Source of the DNA: Treponema sp.
GTDB taxonomy: Bacteria > Spirochaetota > Spirochaetia > Treponematales > Breznakiellaceae
Direction of reading: 5' to 3'
DNA length: 5,591 bases
Assembly: GCA_009776715.1 (NCBI GenBank)
Contig: WRNF01000127.1
Span: forward strand, 458 to 6,048
A program made the position numbers and the translations under genes. Shown here piece after piece: positions 1 through 3,762 of this stretch. Below the pieces are notes generated by a model, which made no database searches, was not told the DNA's origin, and worked only from the letters and a program-made list of their open reading frames with translations. The stretch's first letter is position 1. Every line of letters starts with the position of its first letter.

Positions 1-198
1 CAATCTTTACAAACATTTAAGACAAGGCTCGCTGAAGCAGCAAATGATCCTGAAATAAGCCGTTGGACTGGAGGTGAAGTATCTTATGCTGGGTCAACGC
101 AATCTTTACAAACATTTAAGACAAGGCTCGCTGAAGCAGCAAATGATCCTGAAATAAGTCGTTGGACTCAAGGAGAAGTTTCTTATGCTGCATCTAAT
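1..198 (+). repeat. 99-bp tandem duplication (two copies, in frame)
   Basis: Copies at 1-99 and 100-198 differ at about 10 positions, only one of which falls in the first 69 bases. The 99-bp period is exactly 33 codons, so the reading frame is kept. The window begins at the first base of a unit, so the true copy number may be higher. Confidence 0.9.
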
Positions 199-210
199 CA
201 TTCACTTTAA
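1..210 (+). CDS. 3' end of a gene ending in two 33-residue tandem repeats (partial)
   Basis: Frame 1 is open from the window edge to TAA at 208-210 and gives 69 residues. The two consecutive 33-residue units each start QSLQTFKTRLAEAANDPEIS, and the protein ends NHSL. At the DNA level 1-99 and 100-198 match at 89 of 99 positions. The first 59 bases are identical and most changes lie in the last third, which points to recent duplication or gene conversion. No signal, membrane segment or known motif is visible, and I do not recognise the family. The gene is incomplete because its start lies outside the window, so more repeat units may exist upstream. An attC-like site begins about 25 nt after the stop, so the gene may be the coding part of an integron cassette. 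That the frame is coding is well supported by repeat conservation and the clean stop; its function is unknown. Confidence 0.7.
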   Translation, partial: QSLQTFKTRLAEAANDPEISRWTGGEVSYAGSTQSLQTFKTRLAEAANDPEISRWTQGEVSYAASNHSL

Positions 211-236
211 TTAATAAAAATAATTAATTGAAATGG

Positions 237-485
237 GGCACTTCGCTTAACAGGATTGTATATGTACGCCCGCTTGAGGCGGGCTAGGCTACACAAAACA
301 CCAGTCGGGCTTTCAGCCCTTTATGGTATTTTGTTCCGCCACATTCCAGCCTACCGCAAACCTACGGTTTGCCTTATAAGGTGGGCTGGAACGTCATATA
401 CAACCGGAACGATGTGCGACATTTAAACGTCGCACATCTCCAATTATCTGCCATTAAAACGGCAGATACCAGAACGTTAAGTGCC
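237..485 (+). other. attC-like integron recombination site with several internal hairpins
   Basis: GCTTAAC at 245-251 fits the R'' consensus RYYYAAC, and GTTAAGT at 476-482 fits the R' consensus GTTRRRY. The outer ends GGCACTT (237-243) and AAGTGCC (479-485) are also complementary. Inside, TTGTATATG (256-264) pairs with CATATACAA (395-403). Pairing continues on both sides past single unpaired bases: A255 before GG(253-254)/CC(404-405), and T265 before ACG/CGT. Unpaired extrahelical bases of this kind are a hallmark of attC L boxes. Enclosed are hairpins at 268-284, 293-334 and 344-391; two more lie at 411-438 and 445-468. R'' to R' spans 238 bp, longer than the classical attC range of about 57-141 bp, partly through an apparent 65-bp insertion (412-476). 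It follows the stop of the upstream gene by about 25 nt, as in a cassette. The main alternative is a structured RNA or another palindromic repeat. No integrase gene is in the window. Confidence 0.55.
412..476 (+). repeat. 65-bp two-hairpin insert at the attC-like R' cleavage point
   Basis: GAACG occurs at 407-411, next to the L'-like arm, and again at 472-476, directly before TTAAGTGCC. Removing the 65 bp between the copies would leave CCGGAACG joined to TTAAGTGCC, a normal L'-R' arrangement. The insert carries two perfect hairpins: GATGTGCGAC/GTCGCACATC (411-420, 429-438) and TATCTGCC/GGCAGATA (445-452, 461-468). Their loops, ATTTAAAC and ATTAAAAC, are nearly the same. The junction coincides with the G/TT point where integron integrases cut. 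Confidence 0.45.
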
Positions 486-534
486 ATTTATCCTAAATTT
501 GGTTGAAAATTATTGATTTAAAATTATTAAATTA

Positions 535-556
535 ATAATGTGAATTATCACATTAT
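535..556. promoter_or_regulatory. Palindromic candidate operator (CRP/FNR-like half-sites)
   Basis: Perfect 9-bp arms ATAATGTGA (535-543) and TCACATTAT (548-556) are separated by ATTA. The core TGTGA-N4-TCACA has CRP-type half-sites with the 4-bp spacing of FNR-type sites. It lies about 30 bp upstream of a TTGACA hexamer that precedes the lipoprotein gene. A role as operator is inferred only from position and symmetry. Confidence 0.35.
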
Positions 557-571
557 GATGTATTTATGCTA

Positions 572-586
572 TGTGCCTACGGCACA
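572..586. repeat. Small hairpin between operator candidate and -35 box
   Basis: TGTGCC (572-577) and GGCACA (581-586) pair perfectly around a TAC loop, immediately upstream of the TTGACA hexamer at 588-593. Confidence 0.4.
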
Positions 587-587
587 G

Positions 588-630
588 TTGACATAATTAT
601 TGTGTAAATTATGGAATGTATATTCCATAA
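588..630 (+). promoter_or_regulatory. Candidate promoter of the lipoprotein gene with overlapping dyad
   Basis: TTGACA at 588-593 is a perfect -35 hexamer, but no strong -10 stands at 16-18 bp; the nearest option is the weak TATGGA at 610-615. The -10 region is covered by a perfect 9-bp dyad, TTATGGAAT (609-617) and ATTCCATAA (622-630) around GTAT, which could be an operator or a 5' UTR hairpin. The bases around the -35 (GTTGACATAATT) also occur at the transposase promoter. Confidence 0.4.
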
Positions 631-654
631 AAATATAAGCATAAGGAGTTTTGT

Positions 655-915
655 ATGTTAAGGAAAAGGTTTTTTGGAACAATTGCTTTAATTGTTGGGC
701 TTATTTTGGTTTTTTATTTTGCTGCTTGTGACGATAACAACGGTGACAACGGCGACAAAAACGGTAATGGGAGCGGAGTCATAGATGACGACCTAGTTCT
801 TCCTGCCGGCTATGCGTGGATTATAGGTACTTCACCCAATCGTTCAGGATTAATTTTCAATGTGGACGGTACTTTTTTAAATGTTGTTGAAACTCCCCCT
901 ACCTTTCAAACCTAA
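655..915 (+). CDS. Small lipoprotein, truncated by the insertion sequence
   Basis: The 86-residue product begins with a lipoprotein signal: positives at residues 3-5, a hydrophobic stretch at about 9-22, then the lipobox F22-A23-A24-C25. It should be lipidated at Cys25 and held on a membrane. Residues 26-46 are a low-complexity D/N/G-rich tether. Residues 47-86 start a globular part with a DGTF motif at 71-74, of the kind found in beta-strand-rich treponemal lipoproteins; the function is unknown. The start is supported by AAGGAG at 643-648, six bases before ATG 655. The 3' end is not native: the insertion sequence begins at about 911, so the last codon and the TAA at 913-915 come from its terminal repeat. 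The original protein was probably longer. No convincing continuation is recognisable after 2711, although joining at the shared TTCA would extend the frame by a further 13 or so codons. Confidence 0.7.
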   Translation: MLRKRFFGTIALIVGLILVFYFAACDDNNGDNGDKNGNGSGVIDDDLVLPAGYAWIIGTSPNRSGLIFNVDGTFLNVVETPPTFQT

Positions 916-941
916 ATTCCCGCCCATAAATTTAACCTACA
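911..941 (+). repeat. Left terminal inverted repeat of the IS
   Basis: This 31-bp repeat matches the reverse complement of 2681-2711 at 28 of 31 positions. It contains the transposase stop codon (932-934, minus) and supplies the stop of the truncated lipoprotein (913-915, plus). Confidence 0.85.
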
Positions 942-2521
942 CAAGGACGGGGGATACCGAAGGCAATGAATATGTCACGCTGTTCTTTGGTTAACGGCCG
1001 GAGGATATCCCGTCCGTTAACTGTTACTTTTTTCAGCTTTGCCAAAGTTATGAACATCTTTTCCATCGTCATCTTCCGGTACAAGCCTTTCTCTTTCATT
1101 ACTTTGTGTATAGAGGAAACAAGCGTTAATGCTACAAACGCGGCAAACATTTTATTTCTCATCCGCGTTTCTGAATGAATGCGGAGCCGCTTAAGCCCCA
1201 ATTGTTGCTTGTACTTCATAAACGCTTTTTCAACTACGTCTTTCTTCCGGTAGATGTCATACGCCTGCTGCGCCGTCATTTTTCCGTTCCCCAGCAAAAC
1301 AAACCACCCTGCCGTCTCCAGTTTGCGCTCCAGCACATCCTCTCTGACAGTTGCTTTTTTCTTCCTGTCTTTGCCTGCGCGCACCTCCAAATATTTTTCT
1401 ATATCCTTGCGGTGCGCAACCGTATCTTTCCCGGCTTCCGCCAGTTCCTTAAGCCATGCCACATAACCGTACCAGTGATTGCGATCGTCTAACGACCGTT
1501 CGGGATTAAACAGAACATGCGCGTTCAACGGTGTTCCCGCGAAATCAATTTCCCTGATTACCCCCCGAGCCGGAGAGCCGGACGTCTGTATCAGATTAGC
1601 TATCCGGTCTATGCTGTCCCGCTCCTCTCTGATGAGTTCCACCGTCCATTTATTCGCAAACGGCACCGCCAGCAAAAACTCGCTGCCTTTATGCTTTTCT
1701 ATCATCATTTCAACGTTTTTTACGCTGTAAAACCCCTTATCCGCCACTAAAACCAATTTTTTGCCCCCGCTGACAGCTTCTACTTCCGCTAACGTCGCCT
1801 TGAGCGTAGCCTGATCCCCGATGCTTCCAGAATACACCGTCTGGTATATCGGCAGCTGCGTCCGCTCCCCGAACAGCAGGCAGAAGTTGATATGATCCAG
1901 ATCCTCGCCGTCACGGTTGTACCCCCGTTCGCACTCGGGTATCAGGCGCGAATATGACGATACTGAGGTAATGTCAACGGCCATATATTCATCGCTGATA
2001 TTCCGGGCGCACCACGCCTTGAAAAAACCGTTCCGTTCCTCCTGCCCGAAAGCGCCTAACAGTTCGCTTAGCCTTTGCGAACTCATCTTTCCTGCAGCGC
2101 AGCTTTCATGTTCCCCTATCCAATCTTCCATATACATCAGCGGCTTGTCGCTGGCAATAAGGTACGCGCAGAGTGTAAATATTTCTTCCCAATACGCAGG
2201 GAAGGTTTGCTCCAGTATTTCAATAAGTTTTATTTTCTCGGCGGCCTTCTTTAGAAAATAAAACAGGCCGTAGGTTTTGAGGCTGTCCAGCGCTTTGCTG
2301 ACATGCTCTTCCAGCCCTTCAGCTAACGGCAGTTCCACCGGGGTGCCCGCTTCGCGCATGCGGTCAATATACTCCGGCGTGTACCGGGCGCTGCCGGTGT
2401 TTCTGTCAATTTTGCCGATTTTTATTTTACGGTTTCTTGGCCTTCCCTTATCGTCTCTGAAAGAATGAGATTCATACAGATACGTATTATTGCCGACTGT
2501 TTGTTTGGTGATAGATGCCAT
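932..2521 (-). CDS. IS1634-family DDE transposase (IS4-like superfamily)
   Basis: The 529-residue protein catalyses cut-and-paste movement of its element. The DDE triad is visible. D183 lies in AVDITSVSSYS, and D261 lies in LVLVADKGFYS; both are typical settings for this family. E431 lies in the C-terminal signature Y424-(2)-K427-(3)-E431-(6)-K438, an IS4-type YREK motif with K in place of R. The roughly 170 residues between D261 and E431 fit the beta-rich insertion of IS4-like enzymes. The N-terminal 45 residues are basic (GRPRNRKIKIGKIDR) and probably bind DNA. Length is normal and there is no frameshift, so the enzyme may be active. The start at 2521 is supported by GGAGGGG on the minus strand at 2533-2527, five bases upstream. 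It is transcribed against the lipoprotein gene and ends within the left inverted repeat. Confidence 0.9.
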   Translation of the reverse strand: MASITKQTVGNNTYLYESHSFRDDKGRPRNRKIKIGKIDRNTGSARYTPEYIDRMREAGTPVELPLAEGLEEHVSKALDSLKTYGLFYFLKKAAEKIKLIEILEQTFPAYWEEIFTLCAYLIASDKPLMYMEDWIGEHESCAAGKMSSQRLSELLGAFGQEERNGFFKAWCARNISDEYMAVDITSVSSYSRLIPECERGYNRDGEDLDHINFCLLFGERTQLPIYQTVYSGSIGDQATLKATLAEVEAVSGGKKLVLVADKGFYSVKNVEMMIEKHKGSEFLLAVPFANKWTVELIREERDSIDRIANLIQTSGSPARGVIREIDFAGTPLNAHVLFNPERSLDDRNHWYGYVAWLKELAEAGKDTVAHRKDIEKYLEVRAGKDRKKKATVREDVLERKLETAGWFVLLGNGKMTAQQAYDIYRKKDVVEKAFMKYKQQLGLKRLRIHSETRMRNKMFAAFVALTLVSSIHKVMKEKGLYRKMTMEKMFITLAKLKKVTVNGRDILRPLTKEQRDIFIAFGIPRPCVG

Positions 2522-2547
2522 AAGTACCCCTCCAAGTAGGTTATATA

Positions 2548-2576
2548 ATATTATCCTACATAGTAAATTATGTCAA
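2548..2576 (-). promoter_or_regulatory. Transposase promoter candidate
   Basis: On the minus strand a perfect -35 TTGACA (2576-2571) is followed after 17 bp by TAATAT (2553-2548), or after 15 bp by GATAAT (2555-2550). It lies inside the element about 30 bp upstream of the transposase start. Confidence 0.55.
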
Positions 2577-2680
2577 CAGGGAAAATTGAGAAAAGCCTGA
2601 AAAAGTAAAAAAATATGGAAAAAAGAGGCATAAATTCAGTTTATTTAGCTGTTTTTGCTGTTTTTTTACGGTCTGCAAGC

Positions 2681-2711
2681 TGTAGGTTAATTTTGGGGGC
2701 GGGAATTTAGG
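2681..2711 (-). repeat. Right terminal inverted repeat of the IS
   Basis: This is the partner of 911-941. The outer 15 bases (2697-2711) and the inner 8 (2681-2688) are perfectly complementary to the left end; the three mismatches lie between them. Confidence 0.85.
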
Positions 2712-2838
2712 TTCATGTGTGTGTGCAGATTCCGTGCCAAGTGAAGCGGTTTTAAAGAAAAATCGAGTAAATTTTTAACTATTTTTTCAAGGCAGCAATG
2801 TAAGCCGCCAAAAGCACATAATTTCTGCATACTATAAT

Positions 2839-2867
2839 AATGTACCGTTTTTTTTGAAACAAGTCAA
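2839..2867 (-). promoter_or_regulatory. Possible promoter pointing toward the IS
   Basis: On the minus strand TTGACT (2867-2862) and TACATT (2844-2839) are 17 bp apart, matching 5 of 6 and 4 of 6 consensus bases. Only a 47-codon frame without a ribosome binding site (2830-2687) follows, ending inside the IS. If real, the promoter drives something lost when the IS arrived, or is a cassette-borne promoter. Confidence 0.25.
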
Positions 2868-2905
2868 GCAGGAAAAGGAAAAAAAACGAGAAAGTGCAGA
2901 AAAAC

Positions 2906-2929
2906 GGTGCCTGGCACGTGCCCGGCACC
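2906..2929. repeat. 24-bp GGTGCC...GGCACC palindrome (REP-like), copy 1
   Basis: The whole 24 bp is self-complementary except for one pair of positions, a T and a C facing each other. The block 2923-2939 (GGCACCATATTTGGCT and flank) recurs with changes at 3724-3740, so this is one of two related interspersed copies. Confidence 0.65.
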
Positions 2930-2972
2930 ATATTTGGCTGCTGGCGTAAACTCGGCAACAAAGTTGCTGCGG

Positions 2973-2996
2973 CCTGTTAGGCGAAGTGAGGCATTT
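2973..2996 (-). other. attC-like R'' half-site following the antitoxin gene
   Basis: On the minus strand, starting within the antitoxin stop codon, the sequence runs AAATG-CCT-CACTTCGCCTAACAGG. It matches the attC-like site at 231-254 at 20 of 24 positions. GCCTAAC (2982-2976) fits RYYYAAC. No clear GTTRRRY partner is visible before the IS edge; the nearest weak candidate is GTTAAAA (minus, 2779-2773), close to a 7-bp inverted match TTGCTGC/GCAGCAA (2964-2970 with 2792-2798). The other half may have been lost at the IS boundary. Support comes from the shared block and its place right after a stop codon. Confidence 0.45.
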
Positions 2997-3466
2997 TACA
3001 ACCTTAATAATATTTCCTCATCCATTTTTATTTTTTTATTTTTGGGATATGTTCTTATTTCCAATCCCATATCTAAACCGTGCAGATAATCAATTAAGGT
3101 TGATATTTTTATATCATTCTTTCGTTCAAGTCTAGGAGCCTGTCGGACTTGTAGATTTTAGTGGTAAAAAACCACTAAAATCATCGATTTTGGGGTTCCT
3201 TACGGAGTTTGCAGAGTAAAAAATGCTCAAAAACGTTGTTTTTTCGCATTTTTTTCATTGGAAAGGGCAAAGCCCGACAAACTCCTAGAGACAGATGTTT
3301 GACTGAAATTTTTAATTTCATCCTGTTTTAATCCACGCTTTTCTCTTAACATACCCAGCTTTATTGCGAATATTTCCTGTTCTGCTTTTTTACGGGAACG
3401 TTCAACGGATTCAGGAGACATCATTGATTCCATTGCTTCAATTGCATTCCTTAATTTCTTAGCCAT
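2996..3466 (-). pseudogene. XRE/HigA-type antitoxin gene split by a MITE
   Basis: Read from ATG 3466, the gene encodes 61 residues up to SQTSVSR, then enters the 149-bp insert and stops at 3229-3227, giving a 79-residue truncated product. After the insert the frame resumes as LERKNDIKISTLIDYL and ends at TAA 2998-2996. Removing the insert and one CTAG copy restores an unbroken 105-residue protein, a normal size for this family. Its helix-turn-helix domain (about residues 35-87) has the XRE pattern, with SQTSVSRLER at the recognition helix; the break falls exactly there. Intact relatives bind operator DNA and neutralise a RelE-fold toxin. AAGGAG at 3481-3476 lies nine bases before the start and just after the toxin stop, so the pair was one toxin-first operon. 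The truncated product lacks the end of the DNA-binding domain and is probably non-functional. Confidence 0.85.
3132..3288. mobile_element. 149-bp MITE-like element with CTAG target duplication
   Basis: The element covers 3136-3284 and is flanked by CTAG at 3132-3135 and 3285-3288. Its ends are imperfect inverted repeats, GAGCCTGTCGGACTT and GAGTTTGTCGGGCTT read inward (12 of 15 identical). Inside is a perfect 12-bp hairpin, GATTTTAGTGGT (3154-3165) and ACCACTAAAATC (3171-3182), around five A residues. No transposase is encoded, so it must be moved in trans. The CTAG duplication resembles the 4-bp YTAR target of IS5-type elements, but the family is not established. Its borders are proven by the host gene: excising it with one CTAG restores the antitoxin frame. 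Confidence 0.85.
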
Positions 3467-3481
3467 AAAGCCTAACTCCTT

Positions 3482-3604
3482 CTACCATTTATGATCTTTA
3501 TAAAGTTCAATTATTTCCAAGGCTTCTTTGATTAAATCTTTATAAAATAATTTTTCATCTTTTCCTTTTTTATCTCCTCCAGTCAATAATATACTAATTA
3601 ACAT
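3482..3604 (-). pseudogene. 3' remnant of a RelE/HigB-like toxin gene
   Basis: The frame ending at TAG 3484-3482 reads ILLTGGDKKGKDEKLFYKDL and continues to the C-terminus YKDHKW. An L-GGDK-containing end just upstream of an XRE antitoxin is typical of RelE-fold killer proteins of HigB-like toxin-antitoxin pairs. Those toxins are about 90-110 residues and cleave mRNA at the ribosome; only about 40 residues remain here. From ATG 3604 there is no ribosome binding site, and the upstream sequence turns at once into the CACGGATT repeat (3612 onward), so the 5' part is lost. The stop is 15 nt from the antitoxin start, supporting an original operon. Family assignment is moderate; that this is a coding remnant is well supported by operon position. 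Confidence 0.55.
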
Positions 3605-3611
3605 AATTAAC

Positions 3612-3685
3612 AAAGGCCACGGATTTTCACGGATTAACACGGATTATTTTTAAAATTTTAATTCTTAACCGTGCTAATCCGTGTT
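3612..3685. repeat. CACGGATT interspersed repeat with inverted end, copy 1
   Basis: After AAAGGCC, CACGGATT occurs three times with a 10-bp period (3618, 3628, 3638). It is followed by an A/T loop and the inverted form CCGTGCTAATCCGTGTT (3669-3685), which pairs with CACGGATTAACACGG. The first 14 bases (3612-3625) are identical to 5485-5498. It sits where the toxin coding sequence breaks off. Confidence 0.7.
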
Positions 3686-3713
3686 CCCTGCCATCCAAAG
3701 TAAGCGCAAGAGT

Positions 3714-3734
3714 ATATGGTGCCAGGCACCATAT
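3714..3734. repeat. Perfect GGTGCC/GGCACC palindrome, copy 2
   Basis: ATATGGTGCC (3714-3723) and GGCACCATAT (3725-3734) pair perfectly around a single A. It lies 29 bp past the stop of the BspA-like gene. There is no T-tract, so a classical terminator is unlikely, though it could stabilise the transcript end. Confidence 0.65.
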
Positions 3735-3762
3735 CTGGCTATATGTATTCCAAATACCTTTA

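Larger units (their letters stand above)
911..2711 (-). mobile_element. IS1634-type insertion sequence, about 1.8 kb, apparently complete
   Basis: Terminal inverted repeats lie at 911-941 and 2681-2711. Read inward from each end they match at 28 of 31 positions: CCTAAATTCCCGCCC is identical at both outer ends and AACCTACA at both inner ends. Two further outer bases (AA at 909-910, TT at 2712-2713) also pair, so the exact edge could be 909-2713. The single transposase gene runs on the minus strand and its stop lies inside the left repeat, as in compact IS elements. Length and transposase size fit the IS1634 family. Members normally make a 5-6-bp target duplication, but none is clear here: the flanks are TTCAAA and TTCATG and share only TTCA. 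This suggests mutation, or a deletion or rearrangement at one edge. Confidence 0.85.
2712..2995. other. Non-coding region between the IS and the antitoxin pseudogene
   Basis: No convincing gene is present. The region holds a possible minus-strand promoter (2839-2867), the GGTGCC/GGCACC palindrome (2906-2929), a small GCAAC/GTTGC hairpin (2955-2967) and the attC-like half-site (2973-2996). Short open frames through it lack ribosome binding sites and run across palindromes. Confidence 0.6.

Noticed and set aside
1..198. CRISPR-like direct repeats
   Set aside because: The two units are contiguous 99-bp in-frame coding repeats with no spacers.
268..391. Rho-independent terminator for the first gene
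   Set aside because: The GC-rich stems are not followed by a T-tract and are nested in a larger paired structure.
966..2468. Several plus-strand open frames of 63-114 codons across the IS
   Set aside because: They lie antisense to the transposase, lack ribosome binding sites and show no recognisable protein features, while the minus-strand frame has a complete DDE triad.
905..2717. TTCA as a true target-site duplication of the IS
   Set aside because: Only four bases match, the exact IS edge is ambiguous by two bases, and the family usually duplicates 5-6 bp.
2687..2830. 47-codon minus-strand ATG frame downstream of a possible promoter, ending inside the IS repeat
   Set aside because: No ribosome binding site and no recognisable motif; its end is an accident of the IS insertion. 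Kept only as context for the promoter candidate.
2779..2961. 60-codon minus-strand frame beginning at a TTG
   Set aside because: It runs through the GGCACC palindrome and attC-like region, has no ribosome binding site and reads as low-complexity F/L-rich sequence.
2907..3089. Plus-strand 60-codon frame
   Set aside because: It starts in a palindrome and lies antisense to the conserved 3' half of the antitoxin.
3470..3476. GCCTAAC on the plus strand as an attC R'' box
   Set aside because: It is part of the antitoxin ribosome binding region (GGAGTTAGGC on the minus strand), with no paired structure around it.
3700..3720. Minus-strand CTTGCGCTTACTTTGG after the BspA-like stop as a third attC-like site
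   Set aside because: It resembles CTTCGCTTAACAGG only loosely and lacks the AAC of RYYYAAC.
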